Below, piece after piece: positions 9,188 through 18,670 of a DNA stretch of 64,000 bases. Every line of letters begins with the position of its first letter. Position 1 is the stretch's first letter. The DNA is from Planctomycetaceae bacterium (lineage in GTDB: Bacteria; Planctomycetota; Planctomycetia; Pirellulales; Pirellulaceae): positions 744,001-808,000 of the forward strand of contig JACKHM010000004.1 in NCBI GenBank assembly GCA_020638995.1, in the 5' to 3' direction. The translations under genes were made by a program, and so were the position numbers. The notes under the pieces were generated by a model. It saw only the letters and a list, made by a program, of their open reading frames with translations, was not told the DNA's origin and did no database searches.

Positions 9188-10432
9188 GTGAACGAAACCT
9201 CTTCCAGCTACGATTCGGATGAAGCTGAAATCGAGCGCAGCGTCGACGCGTTCGAGCTCGCATGGTTGGGGAACGATCCGCCCTCGATCGTCGAATTCGC
9301 TCGCCATCACTTCGCGACGGGGCGGCTCAGTCTGGCAACGCTCGCCGAATTGTGTGTCGTGGATCTGGAATACCGCTGGCGAAGCGAGCGATCTGCATTC
9401 ATGAAAGGCGATCCCCTGGGTGCGCGACCGCGGCTCGCTGACTATTCTCAGATCTTCGAACACGTCGGAGTGCTGCCGTTCGCGACCGACCAACTCGCCG
9501 AAGAGTATCGCGTCCGCAAGGTCTGGGGCGATGCGCCGACGCTCGATCAGTTTCTTTCATCGTTTGACGTGGCGATGCCGCAACTATTCGGTTTGCTGCG
9601 TGCGATCGATCATGAACTAGCTAGTGACGAAGTGGTAGAGCGTCATTTCCCGCGACTTTCGCGAACATTACCAGCGCATGACTCGCGAGCCCCACTCGCG
9701 TATTCGGACTTTACGTTACACGAACTCATTGACGCAGGCGGCATTGGTAAAGTCTATCAGGCCACACAGCACAGCCTTTGTCGTGAGGTGGCGGTCAAGG
9801 CCCTCGCCAAGTCGTATCAGCGAGATCCTGTTGCGGTGGATAAGTTCATTGAGGAAGCACGCGTCTTGGCGCGGCTGAGCCATCCAAATATTGTCGGCGT
9901 ATTCGGTCTGGGACGATTCCCAGGAGGAGGCTACTTCTTAGTAATGGAGTATGTCGAAGGCAAAAATCTTGACGAATACTCGAAAACGCGTCCGATGCTC
10001 GCGCGCGAAGCGGCCACGGTCGTAGAGACTCTGGCAAACGCCATCGAACACGCTCACTCACAAGGCGTCATTCATTGTGACCTGAAGCCCACGAACGTGC
10101 TCGTCAATCGAGATGGTAAATTGGTCATCACAGATTTCGGATTCGCCGCGCTGGCATCCGACACGAATTGCGGCTCGAATGGTTTCGCCACTGGGCGTGG
10201 GGGTACTATGGGCTACACATCGCCCGAATGGCTTCAAGACGACTTGGCATTACCTTTGCCAACCATCGACGTGTTTGGATTGGGCGCGATACTAAATCGT
10301 TTGCTCGTGAAATGCCCCAACTGCTGCCAAGCACTCTTTCAAATCCGCGATAAGGCAATGTCGCGCGCTCCAATGGATCGTTATCAGACCGCGGGTGAAT
10401 TGGCCTTTGCGCTCCGGTCTCTGAGCTATTGA
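9188..10432 (+). CDS. Hanks-type Ser/Thr protein kinase with novel N-terminal region
   Basis: 414 residues from a GTG at 9188, six bases after the sigma factor stop. Residues 1-160 form a helical N-terminal region of unknown fold. The kinase domain starts near 180: glycine loop DAGGIGKVYQA, AVKALAK lysine, EARVLARLSHPNIV helix, catalytic loop HCDLKPTNVL (HCD in place of HRD), TDFGFAALA, and GTMGYTSPEWL as the P+1 region. The domain is short after the APE equivalent. No transmembrane segment is seen, so it is cytoplasmic. Loss of the HRD arginine marks it as a non-RD kinase. It likely acts with the co-transcribed ECF sigma factor. Confidence 0.88.
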   Translation: MNETSSSYDSDEAEIERSVDAFELAWLGNDPPSIVEFARHHFATGRLSLATLAELCVVDLEYRWRSERSAFMKGDPLGARPRLADYSQIFEHVGVLPFATDQLAEEYRVRKVWGDAPTLDQFLSSFDVAMPQLFGLLRAIDHELASDEVVERHFPRLSRTLPAHDSRAPLAYSDFTLHELIDAGGIGKVYQATQHSLCREVAVKALAKSYQRDPVAVDKFIEEARVLARLSHPNIVGVFGLGRFPGGGYFLVMEYVEGKNLDEYSKTRPMLAREAATVVETLANAIEHAHSQGVIHCDLKPTNVLVNRDGKLVITDFGFAALASDTNCGSNGFATGRGGTMGYTSPEWLQDDLALPLPTIDVFGLGAILNRLLVKCPNCCQALFQIRDKAMSRAPMDRYQTAGELAFALRSLSY

Positions 10433-11314
10433 CTACGAAAGCAAATTGGCGGGCAGACGCGGAGTAGCGCCTGCTTTTGAGCACACGTACGCCGCTACCT
10501 GGGAGGCATAGTCGGTGATCTCGGCGAGGTCAAGTCCGTACAGTAATCCAACAGTCATTGTCGCCGTGAAGGCGTCGCCTGCTCCGACCGTGTCGATGAC
10601 CGATGTTTTTACGCCGGGATGGTCGGTGACTTCGTCTCCTCGAACCAGCAACGCCCCATTTGCGCCTCGCGTCAATGCGACCAATCCTAGATCGAAACGT
10701 CGTGCGAGTGTCTGAAGGATGTCGCAGGCGTTGCCCGAGCTACCACACAGCTTGGCAACGACCGGTAATTCATCGTCGTTCAACTTCAGGACGTTCGCGA
10801 TGGCTAGCGATACCAGGATCGTAGCGTCGGCGTAGAACGGTGGGCGAAGGTTGATGTCGAAGATTCGCATGCACGACTTGGGAGTTGACTCGACAAATCG
10901 ACGTATGGTTTGGGCCGACTTCGAGCTTCGCTGGCCAAGCGTTCCAAAGCACACCGCGTCTGCTCTCGCAGCCAGTTCGGCAAGTTCATCCGTCCATTCA
11001 ATATGATCCCACGCCGTATTCGCGAGAAACTCGTAGCTGGCCTTGCCCTCCTGATCGAGCTGCACATGAACGGCACCCGTAGAGTATTCGTTTCGCTGCA
11101 CACACGAAGTATCGACATTCAGGCCCTGCAAGCTGTGCATCGCGCGATCGCCTAGTTCGTCGCGACCGACGGCACTCGCCATGTATGCATCTGCGCCCAG
11201 ACTAGCTGCATGGCAGGCGTAATTTGCGGGAGCTCCGCCGAAGCGTGGTCCGTCCGGAAAGACATCCCATAACACTTCACCGAGGCCAACAATTGCAACT
11301 CCCTTGGTGCTCAT
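10433..11314 (-). CDS. PfkB-family carbohydrate kinase (fructokinase-like)
   Basis: 293 residues from the ATG at 11312-11314, which overlaps the DUF952 stop by ATGA; a longer upstream frame exists but is less likely. GEVLWDVFPDGPRFGGAPANYACHAASLG is the PfkB N-terminal sugar-binding signature with the GG hinge. VIDTVGAGDAFTATM is the C-terminal PfkB signature carrying the catalytic Asp and anion hole. Members phosphorylate fructose, ribose or related sugars with ATP; the substrate cannot be fixed from sequence. Forms a two-gene unit with the DUF952 gene. Confidence 0.9.
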   Translation of the reverse strand: MSTKGVAIVGLGEVLWDVFPDGPRFGGAPANYACHAASLGADAYMASAVGRDELGDRAMHSLQGLNVDTSCVQRNEYSTGAVHVQLDQEGKASYEFLANTAWDHIEWTDELAELAARADAVCFGTLGQRSSKSAQTIRRFVESTPKSCMRIFDINLRPPFYADATILVSLAIANVLKLNDDELPVVAKLCGSSGNACDILQTLARRFDLGLVALTRGANGALLVRGDEVTDHPGVKTSVIDTVGAGDAFTATMTVGLLYGLDLAEITDYASQVAAYVCSKAGATPRLPANLLS

Positions 11315-11682
11315 ACGTCGTGACCCATCGAGTTCGAAGTGAAGTTGGCTGGGAAGACGTGATTGCCGCTTGACCCGAGCGGCAACTCGACGACCGAAAT
11401 TACTGCGTCCAGCCGTAGCTCTTCGTACAGGTGCGGAAAGCGATCGCCGCCGCGCGACACTTCCCACCTCAACGCATCGCCGAGCCGCGTCGCATCGACT
11501 TCGATCAAGAGCAGTTCACGCTGGCCGGCGAAGTGTTTGGCCACTGTTTCAACCACTTGCATCGCAGTCGAGAAGTGAATAAAGCCGTCCTGCAAGTCGA
11601 TCAGTGCACCTTGAAATACTCCGGCCCTTTCAGCCTCGGTCCACAACTCGCGAGAGGTAACTTTGTAAATCCGTTTATCCAT
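11311..11682 (-). CDS. DUF952 family protein
   Basis: 123 residues starting MDKRIYKVTSRELWTEAE, with DGFIHFSTAMQVVETVAKHF and FPHLYEEL, the hallmark segments of DUF952 (a small glutathione-S-transferase-unrelated fold seen alone or fused to acyltransferases). Function unknown. The TGA stop overlaps the kinase ATG by four bases, so the two products are probably made together. Confidence 0.85.
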   Translation of the reverse strand: MDKRIYKVTSRELWTEAERAGVFQGALIDLQDGFIHFSTAMQVVETVAKHFAGQRELLLIEVDATRLGDALRWEVSRGGDRFPHLYEELRLDAVISVVELPLGSSGNHVFPANFTSNSMGHDV

Positions 11683-11824
11683 CCATGCCTCTGCTTAATT
11701 GTGGCCATCACTTTTCGAGTGATGAGCCCACTCTCGGGCAGTTAGCAATACGGTGATCGAATTTCACGCAATTCGAAGCTCGCAGGGCTTGTCACACGGG
11801 AGAGTGACGGCCATTTTTCTCACA

Positions 11825-12217
11825 TTAGAACGGGATGTCTTCTTCGTCATAGGCTGCCTCGGCGAGCCCGGCATTCGGGTCGCCTTCGTCCGCGGGAGCC
11901 TGCCCCTTGGTTGCGGAGGGGTTGCCGCCAAGGACCTTGAAGGCGGTCGCTTCCGCGTTGAGAAAAAACTTGACTTCACTCTTGGCGTCCTTTTGCCACT
12001 TGCGGCCGCTCAGTCGATATGTAATTTCGGCTTCATCGCCCACGTTCAAATCGTCGACCGAATCGCAGGCATCTTGGATAAACTCGAACGGAATGTAGTT
12101 CGTGAAACGATCGTTATCTTGTTCCAATACGACGAGCCGCTTGCGAAATCCCTTTTGCCCATAAGTCTTCGTTTCCTCGATCAGGTGGACAACGCCACGC
12201 ACTTTGGCATCACTCAT
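11825..12217 (-). CDS. DUF3127 (OB-fold, SSB-like) protein
   Basis: 130 residues. The N-terminal 85 residues match DUF3127 (GVVHLIEETKTYGQKGFRKRLVVLEQD, then IPFEFIQDACD and LNVGDEAEITYRLSGRKWQ). The family is an OB-fold relative of single-stranded DNA-binding proteins. The tail is Gly/Pro/Ala-rich and ends in DEEDIPF, the acidic hydrophobic tip by which SSB proteins recruit partners. A DNA-binding, partner-recruiting role is inferred. Stands alone. Confidence 0.8.
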   Translation of the reverse strand: MSDAKVRGVVHLIEETKTYGQKGFRKRLVVLEQDNDRFTNYIPFEFIQDACDSVDDLNVGDEAEITYRLSGRKWQKDAKSEVKFFLNAEATAFKVLGGNPSATKGQAPADEGDPNAGLAEAAYDEEDIPF

Positions 12218-12329
12218 CTCGGCTGTGTTTCCTATTGAATCTTGAAATTCAGACTAACTTTTTCCCTTTGCCTGCCATCGTAACGTGAAATGCCCACGAG
12301 ATAAACAAGCCCAATTGGACTTCACCCGT

Positions 12330-13976
12330 TCACTGCGATTCAACAGCGACGCGTTGGCGATAGTATTTCAGTCCAGGAAAAAAGAAACAGGCGGCCGATA
12401 CCGTTCCGAAAATCAGATGCCCCACATCGGGAAACCACGCCATCAACGGGGATGTGACGTACAAAGCGGCCGCCTGTAAATAAAATGTGCCACTCAGGAT
12501 GCCTGCTTTGATCACAAAGACCATGCCTGCGATCAAAGGCAACACCGGAGACAGCGTTAATGCCGGAAGATCGAGCCACATTTCTACGAGGAACAATCCG
12601 GCGATGGAAACCATGCTGGCCGCCCAGACGTGCGCGATCTGCCGCTCGACAAACGTCACCGGCCCCATGCGACGCCGAAGCCACCAGAACACCCCCGCCC
12701 AGATCCAAATGCCCATTGTCCACAAGACGATATAGATCCAGCGCTCGACATGCATCCACTGTAAAAAGTTCGTCAGTGCGCTGGCACTGAACAATGCCAG
12801 GCTGTGCCACATCCAGAGCAGGCCCCAGTTTTCGAGCACGACCGAATGGTGTGTCTCTCGAAACATTTGAGAAAGAATTTGGCCGAACCGCCCGCTCCGC
12901 GCAGAGATCGGTTCGTCCTTGAGATATGCTTCCAGGTCGTCCGCTAAGCTGTTGGCACTGTCGTACCGCAGATCGATCGGCTTTTGGAGGCAACGCAGAG
13001 CGATCATTTCCAGGTCGCGGTCGACACGTGTGTTTACCACCCTTGGCGCCACAACGTCCTGTTCGAGCAACAGAAGAATAGTGTCGACCGGTGATGCGGC
13101 TTGAAACGGCGGGCGGCCCGTGAGCATTTGATAGAGTATCGTGCCAAGGCTGAAGACATCCGTGGCGGGGCCGACTTCGCCTCGTCGACCCGCCGCCTGC
13201 TCGGGAGCCATATAGGCTGGCGTTCCCAGGATCGCGCCGGTCCGCGTTAGGCTCTCGGCTTCCTCAACGCGCTTCGCCAGTCCAAAGTCTGTTACGTGCG
13301 GCAACCCTTCTTCATCGATCAGGATATTCGATGGCTTGAGATCGCGATGCAAAACTCCGTGCCGATGCGCATAGTGAATTGCACGCGCGACGGCAGCCAA
13401 AATCTCGCAGCCCTGCTTCTCCGATACTTTTCCTGCGTTGAGTCTTTGGGTGAGCGTCTCACCACGAACATACTTCATACTGAAATAGGGATGCCCGTCG
13501 AGTTCACCAACTTCATAGACAGGCACGATACCCGGATGATCAAGCCTCGCTGCTGATTCGGCCTCCGACCGAAAACGCTCGCGGTCGGCGATCGACGCCA
13601 ATTGTCCCTGGAGAATCATCTTCAAAGCAACTTCGCGTTGCAGGCTGATCTGCCGAGCCCGATACACGATTCCCATGCCACCCCGACCAAGTTCATCGAG
13701 CAGCTCGTAGTCACCGAAGCGACAAGGCAACTCGAATGAGATCGCGCCAGCATCTCGCGATGATCCGGATGATAAAGTCGCCTGCATCTCGCTGCTCGCC
13801 GCAGCGTCAGCGATCATCACCGCGCCCCACAGTTCACGCAGTTCGTCGGCAAACTCCGGATGCTGCTCGCAGACGGCATCGATGTCGACATGCGCCCCAG
13901 CGTTTGCCTGATCGGTCAGGTCTGCGAGCAAGATCGCTAGTTGTTCGTCACGTTCGATGTTTGGTTCGATGGTCAC
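12330..13976 (-). CDS. Membrane Ser/Thr protein kinase
   Basis: 548 residues. A helical N-terminus (residues 1-75) is followed by a complete Hanks kinase domain (about 88-350): LGRGGMGIVYRARQ, EVALKMI, HRDLKPSNIL, VTDFGLAK and GTPAYMAPEQA are all intact, so activity is expected. After residue 390 come about six hydrophobic helices, for example LLWMWHSLALFSAS and IYIVLWTMGIWIWAGVFWW. This gives an N-terminal cytoplasmic kinase on a polytopic membrane anchor, a layout common in planctomycetes. Ligand and targets unknown. Monocistronic. Confidence 0.92.
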   Translation of the reverse strand: MTIEPNIERDEQLAILLADLTDQANAGAHVDIDAVCEQHPEFADELRELWGAVMIADAAASSEMQATLSSGSSRDAGAISFELPCRFGDYELLDELGRGGMGIVYRARQISLQREVALKMILQGQLASIADRERFRSEAESAARLDHPGIVPVYEVGELDGHPYFSMKYVRGETLTQRLNAGKVSEKQGCEILAAVARAIHYAHRHGVLHRDLKPSNILIDEEGLPHVTDFGLAKRVEEAESLTRTGAILGTPAYMAPEQAAGRRGEVGPATDVFSLGTILYQMLTGRPPFQAASPVDTILLLLEQDVVAPRVVNTRVDRDLEMIALRCLQKPIDLRYDSANSLADDLEAYLKDEPISARSGRFGQILSQMFRETHHSVVLENWGLLWMWHSLALFSASALTNFLQWMHVERWIYIVLWTMGIWIWAGVFWWLRRRMGPVTFVERQIAHVWAASMVSIAGLFLVEMWLDLPALTLSPVLPLIAGMVFVIKAGILSGTFYLQAAALYVTSPLMAWFPDVGHLIFGTVSAACFFFPGLKYYRQRVAVESQ

Positions 13977-14046
13977 AGAATTCTACGGATCGGTGTGATT
14001 TGGGAGCCTGAAGAACTACCTTAATGTAAACCGCCAAATTGCAACA

Positions 14047-14334
14047 CTAAACTGTTATGACCCCTTTGAATTGTATGCCGCGTCGAGAGGTTTTGCCGTC
14101 ATGGGTTTGGACTGCGTTTCCAAGTTCGCCATCACCTTGCAAAGTCAGCAGTAAATCGAGGGCTTGACACCCGATTTCTAGCACGCTCGTCAACACGGTC
14201 CTTTCCACAAAGTCAAAGCTCTCGCCCTCCTGCGCGGCGGTTTCCGCATCCGTCTTGAGTCGATCGACAAGCGAGTTGAGTTGCTTGGCGATCTGTTCGG
14301 GGTTGCGTTGCTGAGCAGAATCGACGATTTTCAT
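14047..14334 (-). pseudogene. N-terminal fragment of an ISKra4-type transposase
   Basis: About 95 residues from the ATG at 14332-14334, which has a strong AAGGAGG ribosome site. The sequence LEIGCQALDLLLTLQGDGELGN followed by a Arg/Lys-rich turn resembles the N-terminal part of ISKra4-family transposases (..AL.LFL..QGDGDLG...DGR..R). The protein ends at a TAG soon after, where intact members continue for several hundred residues with the catalytic domain. The good ribosome site means a short peptide may still be made. Family call moderate. Confidence 0.4.
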
Positions 14335-14497
14335 GGTGGCGGCCTCCTTGCCTTTGTGAACCGGATAGTAAGCACCCGAATCATGGCAGGTAGGCCGCTT
14401 TTTGTTTACACCGATTCCATCAACCGCCCAAACCAACCGGCGGAAAGCCGGTTACAGCCGTACTACCGGGGCAAACTTTGGGTCAATGGTGATCAGC

Positions 14498-15571
14498 ATG
14501 AACTTGATTGACCGAAATTCGATGGCGGGTGCTTTTGAGCAACCGGGACCTTCCGTGATGAAACCGCATGAGGCCGCAAGTCTGATGCATCATGTTCCAA
14601 AAGTGGAACTTCATGTCCATCTGGAAGGGGCCACCGATGCGGAAACGGTCTGGGTGATGGCCCAGCGGAACGGTGTTACACTGTCGGCGAGCAGTCTCGA
14701 AGAATGGAAAGACCAATACCAGTTTCGTGACTTTGAACACTTCATCGAAATCTACGGGCTGGCAACGTCGGTGATGCGGCGACCGGAGGACTGGTCGTTC
14801 ATGGTCGAACGTTTTCTGTCAGGACAGGCACAGCAGAACATCGTTTATACGGAAGCGTTTCTCTCCGCGTCTTATCAGGTCAGCAACTTGCCAGCGGATG
14901 AGTGGATCGATGCGATTGCCGAGGGAGCCGCAATCGGGGAACGACAGCATGGTGCCAAAGTCCGCTTTATTCCGGACATCTCGCGACATCTTCCCGACAC
15001 TCAGGAGGCCGTCTTGCAACACGCGATAGAGGCTTGCAAGCGAGAACATTTCATTGGTTTGGGGCTCGGGGGAATCGAAGCAGGTTTCCCAGCCGATCTG
15101 TTTATTGAAACATTTCGTGAAGCGAAACGTCGTGGCCTGCGCATTGTTGCTCATGCCGGGGAAACGACCGGAGCGCAGACAATCCGTGATGCGGTACACA
15201 AACTCGGTGCGGAGCGAATCGGTCACGGTATTCGTTGTCTGACAGATGCAGATTTGGTCAACGAGTTACGTGAGAAACGGATTCCGATGGAGGTCTGCCC
15301 CACGAGCAACTATTGCCTTGGTGTTGTTGAACGAGGTCAACCGCATCCGTTACGCCGAATGGTAGACGCAGGGCTATACTGCACGGTCAATTCTGATGAT
15401 CCGCCGATGTTCAGTACCACGCTCAACGATGAATACTCACTGCTGGCGATACAAGGTTTCTCGATCGACGAACTGCAGCAACTTAATCTCAATGCCGTTG
15501 ATGCCAGCTTCCTGCCGGACGATGAGAAGTTAGTTATGCGGTCGAAGATTGAGGCGGCTTATTCTCAATGA
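14498..15571 (+). CDS. add: Adenosine deaminase
   Basis: 357 residues from the ATG at 14498 (14486 and 14522 are also possible). KVELHVHLEG gives the two metal-binding histidines, HAGETTGAQTI the catalytic Glu region, RIGHGIRC the next His, and NSDDPPMFSTTL the metal-binding Asp pair. The enzyme hydrolyses adenosine to inosine and ammonia in the cytoplasm for purine salvage. A methyltransferase gene follows 21 bases later in the same direction. Confidence 0.92.
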   Translation: MNLIDRNSMAGAFEQPGPSVMKPHEAASLMHHVPKVELHVHLEGATDAETVWVMAQRNGVTLSASSLEEWKDQYQFRDFEHFIEIYGLATSVMRRPEDWSFMVERFLSGQAQQNIVYTEAFLSASYQVSNLPADEWIDAIAEGAAIGERQHGAKVRFIPDISRHLPDTQEAVLQHAIEACKREHFIGLGLGGIEAGFPADLFIETFREAKRRGLRIVAHAGETTGAQTIRDAVHKLGAERIGHGIRCLTDADLVNELREKRIPMEVCPTSNYCLGVVERGQPHPLRRMVDAGLYCTVNSDDPPMFSTTLNDEYSLLAIQGFSIDELQQLNLNAVDASFLPDDEKLVMRSKIEAAYSQ

Positions 15572-15592
15572 TGCATTGAAGGAGACAAATAC

Positions 15593-16258
15593 GTGGCAGG
15601 TCAACGTAAGAAAGCTCGTCAGCTTGCCAACGAAGCCGTTGCGGATGGCCGACCGCTGGATTGGTTTGAGGAGTTGTATTCTCAAGTTGCCGGTGATGAA
15701 TCCGGCATTCCGTGGGCAGACATGTGTGTAAACCCGAATCTAGCCACGTGGTTGGAGGATCGTTGCGGTAGCGTGACGAGACAGTCAGCCCTCGTGGTCG
15801 GTTGCGGGTTGGGCGATGATGCGGAAGAACTTGTATCGCTCGGCTGGGATGTCATGGCATTTGATACCTCGACGACCTGCATTGACTGGTGCCGCAAGCG
15901 ATTCCCCAATTCGTCGGTCAAATATCTGGCTGCCGACCTGTTTAATGCACCGCCCGAATGGCAACGTGCGTTCGACTTTGTTTTTGAATCCTACACGTTG
16001 CAAGTATTGCCACCGGATCTTCGCAGCAGCGCAATCAAACTTATTGCGAACTTCGTCAGTCCAGGAGGGCGGTTGCTGGTGATCTCCCGCGGTCGCGATG
16101 CAACGGATGATCCTGGCCAAATGCCCTGGCCGCTTCTTCGCGAGGAACTTAACGGATTCTGTAACTGTGGACTGAATGCCATTCATTTTGAGGATTACAT
16201 TGAACACGAAGAACCGCCTGTCAGGAGATTTCGAGTGGAGTATCAGCGGCGAACATGA
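15593..16258 (+). CDS. Class I SAM-dependent methyltransferase
   Basis: 221 residues from a GTG at 15593 with GGAG upstream. The Rossmann motif I is ALVVGCGLGDDAEELVSLG, motif II VMAFDTSTTCIDWCRKRFP (SAM ribose-binding Asp) and motif III FDFVFESYTLQVLPP. The arrangement resembles thiopurine/tellurite-type methyltransferases. The methyl acceptor is unknown. Probably co-transcribed with adenosine deaminase and the genes that follow. Confidence 0.87.
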   Translation: MAGQRKKARQLANEAVADGRPLDWFEELYSQVAGDESGIPWADMCVNPNLATWLEDRCGSVTRQSALVVGCGLGDDAEELVSLGWDVMAFDTSTTCIDWCRKRFPNSSVKYLAADLFNAPPEWQRAFDFVFESYTLQVLPPDLRSSAIKLIANFVSPGGRLLVISRGRDATDDPGQMPWPLLREELNGFCNCGLNAIHFEDYIEHEEPPVRRFRVEYQRRT

Positions 16259-16277
16259 TGTGATGCGGAGTTCGATT

Positions 16278-16394
16278 ATGAACTTCAACGAACTGCATCT
16301 GCGAGGGATTTATGCGAAAGTGGTTGTGGACGGCGTCGTCGGTGCTGGGGATGTCGTCAGAATGGTCCCGTCGACGGAAGGCACAGAACTATGA
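16278..16394 (+). CDS. Short ORF resembling the C-terminus of a MOSC-domain protein
   Basis: 38 codons from an ATG at 16278; the TGA overlaps the ATG of the serine hydrolase (ATGA at 16391-16394). LRGIYAKVVVDGVVGAGDVVRMV looks like the closing strands of MOSC domains (G.YA.VL..G.V..GD.V). It may be a relic kept as a coupling leader. Low certainty. Confidence 0.3.
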   Translation: MNFNELHLRGIYAKVVVDGVVGAGDVVRMVPSTEGTEL

Positions 16395-17911
16395 AACGGT
16401 GGTCTCTGTTGTTGATGTTGGTTCTTCTGCAATGCTCATTCGCATCGGCAGCTGACGTACTGGATGGATTCGACAGCTATGTTGTTGAAGCAATGCAGGA
16501 ACGCGGAGTTCCGGGCACAAGCATCGCGATTATTCACAACGGTGACGTGCTGTTATCCAGGGGGTACGGAGTCACAAGGCTTGGCGGCAACGACGAAGTG
16601 ACCGCAACAACGCGGTTTCCGTTGGCATCTATCACCAAGAATTTCATCGCAACAGCAATTGCAATTCTCGTGGAAGAAGAGAAGCTCAACTGGGACGATC
16701 CCGTCGTTCAGCATCTTCCGGAACTTCGCTTCTGTGATGACTATCGTACGCAGCATACAACCATCCGTGATCTGGTTTGCCATCGCACCGGACTTGAACG
16801 TGGAGACCTGTTGCCTTCGCGCGACGATGTTGACCAGAAGCAAATCGTGGAGCGAGTTCGCTACCTACAGCCTGTCAGCGGTCTGCGTGAGAAGTTCACG
16901 TACAACAACCTGATGTTTTACGTTCTGGGTGAAGTCATCGCCCGAACGTCCGGGACTTCGTGGGAGGAGTTCGTCAGGAGTCGGTTGCTGACTCCGCTTA
17001 ACATGCAGTCGACATCGACAACTCGACGCGCGGAACCCGGCGAATCTCCGACGACCATCCATCAGTGGATCGACGAGGAGTTACAGCCTGTCGAATTGCC
17101 GGAAGCCGCTACGAAATACACGTCACCTGCAGGGTCCATTCGTTCCACGTCTGACGACATGGCAAAGTGGATGCTCGCTGCGATGGCGCCAGACGAAACG
17201 AACCACCGTCTGTTAGAGTTTCAAACGCGACGAATGATGCAAACGATTCACATGTCGATCCCTGTCACATGGAATCAGGAAGGAAATCCGTACGCGGCCA
17301 GGTTCTACGGAACGGGTCTCGGCTGGGAAGTGATGGACTATCGCGGGCGGAAGTTGTGCTTCCACGGCGGCTCAACCGGAACCGTCTGCGCCATTATGCC
17401 GGAGGAAAACATGGGAGTGACCATTCTGACGACGCGCGAATGGTCGCAGTTTCCCGGCATGCTGATGTACGACGTCCTGGACGCACTTATTGACGGACCG
17501 AACGCGAAGTGGGATCGCGAACACTGGCCGTTCTGGAAGAAGGTCGACACGAATCCGGATGGCACTCGGGAGAAGAAGTTGGCGGAAGCGAGAGAAGAAC
17601 TCGATGCCGAACAGCCCCCCGAGATTCCGACTGCCAGGTTTGCCGGAACGTATCGTTGCGATCTTTACGGTGATCTCCGGATTTCCCTATCGGACGACCA
17701 ACTGATGCTCACCTTCGGAGCAAACCCACCGCAACCGTTGGCCCACTGGAATCGAAATACGTTTTATGTACGGCACCCGGTCCGGAGTTTTCCGCACGAC
17801 GACTGGTTCATGGAGTTTCAGGTTGTCAACGATTCGTCTGCTTCCGTCCGCATCCGCCGACTCAGTTCGAGTGAACCGATTCCGCCATTTCAACGCGCTG
17901 CTCAACCTTAA
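16391..17911 (+). CDS. Secreted serine hydrolase (class C beta-lactamase/DD-peptidase family)
   Basis: 506 residues. A signal peptide covers residues 1-20 (LLLMLVLLQCSFASA). The catalytic serine is S80 in the SxxK motif SITK (80-83) and the tyrosine motif is Y171-N-N173. FHGGSTGTVCAIMP in the second half stands where the third (HxG/KTG) motif lies. The C-terminal 120 residues form an extra lipocalin-like beta domain frequent in this family. Relatives act on D-amino-acid peptides or esters in the periplasm; no specific substrate can be assigned. The start is coupled to the short ORF before it. Confidence 0.88.
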   Translation: MKRWSLLLMLVLLQCSFASAADVLDGFDSYVVEAMQERGVPGTSIAIIHNGDVLLSRGYGVTRLGGNDEVTATTRFPLASITKNFIATAIAILVEEEKLNWDDPVVQHLPELRFCDDYRTQHTTIRDLVCHRTGLERGDLLPSRDDVDQKQIVERVRYLQPVSGLREKFTYNNLMFYVLGEVIARTSGTSWEEFVRSRLLTPLNMQSTSTTRRAEPGESPTTIHQWIDEELQPVELPEAATKYTSPAGSIRSTSDDMAKWMLAAMAPDETNHRLLEFQTRRMMQTIHMSIPVTWNQEGNPYAARFYGTGLGWEVMDYRGRKLCFHGGSTGTVCAIMPEENMGVTILTTREWSQFPGMLMYDVLDALIDGPNAKWDREHWPFWKKVDTNPDGTREKKLAEAREELDAEQPPEIPTARFAGTYRCDLYGDLRISLSDDQLMLTFGANPPQPLAHWNRNTFYVRHPVRSFPHDDWFMEFQVVNDSSASVRIRRLSSSEPIPPFQRAAQP

Positions 17912-17984
17912 CGTGCATCAGATTCGTCGCAATGCTGCCTGCCACTCGTGTTCCGATTGCTTGTGTTAAGGAGGTCGAAACAAA

Positions 17985-18494
17985 ATGCCAATGGAGGTTC
18001 TTGTTCTCCCGTATGACCCCGCCTGGGCGGACATGTTCCACGCGGAGTCACAGTTGATTCTGTCGGCTTTAGGAGAGAACTCGATCGCCGCTCATCATAT
18101 TGGCAGCACTGCCATTCCCGGAGTCGTAGCCAAACCCGTGATTGATATGCTGATTGTCGTGGCAGACATCGAAGCAGTCGACAGATGCAGCGAAAATATG
18201 GAGGCAATCGGTTATGAAGTCATGGGCGAATTCGGGATTCCGTCCCGCCGGTACTTTCGCAAAGACAACGATACCGGAAAGCGAACTCATCATGTCCACG
18301 TGTTCGCAGACGGCAGCAATCACATCGTTCGCCACCTTGCCTTTCGCGATTTCATGAAGGCGCATCCCGAATGGGCCACTCGGTATTCTGATCTGAAACT
18401 CAAACTCGTTGCCGCAAATCCAGACTCCATCGAACGCTACATGGAAGGTAAGGACGGCTTTATCAAACAAGTGGATCAACTGGCCGCAGAATAG
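17985..18494 (+). CDS. GrpB family protein (UPF0157, nucleotidyltransferase fold)
   Basis: 169 residues, ATG at 17985 after AAGGAGG. The pattern VLPYDPAWADMFHAE, then HIGSTAIPGVVAKPVIDMLIVV, then THHVHVF and HLAFRDFMKAHPEWATRYSDLKLKLV is diagnostic of GrpB/UPF0157. GS..IPG..AKPVID is a polymerase-beta-like nucleotidyltransferase core. Biological role unknown; relatives occur as stand-alone proteins or fused to kinases. Confidence 0.9.
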   Translation: MPMEVLVLPYDPAWADMFHAESQLILSALGENSIAAHHIGSTAIPGVVAKPVIDMLIVVADIEAVDRCSENMEAIGYEVMGEFGIPSRRYFRKDNDTGKRTHHVHVFADGSNHIVRHLAFRDFMKAHPEWATRYSDLKLKLVAANPDSIERYMEGKDGFIKQVDQLAAE

Positions 18495-18670
18495 CGGCGG
18501 GACTTGACCGGGGATTGAACGATTACGGAGCTCCCGTTGCGAATGTTACATTGTTGACTTTCGGCGACTCTTGAAGGCAACTTACCGTTCCGTGGAACAT
18601 CTCGGTAAAATTCCGTGTGTCGTATTGAGCCGGGGTCTGCAGTTCTCAGATTTTCCAGAGGAGGTGTGTT

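Noticed and set aside
14448..14476. ACTACCGGGGCAA stretch as a possible second att copy for the tRNA remnant
   Set aside because: Only about nine bases match and it lies outside the expected side of the recombinase.
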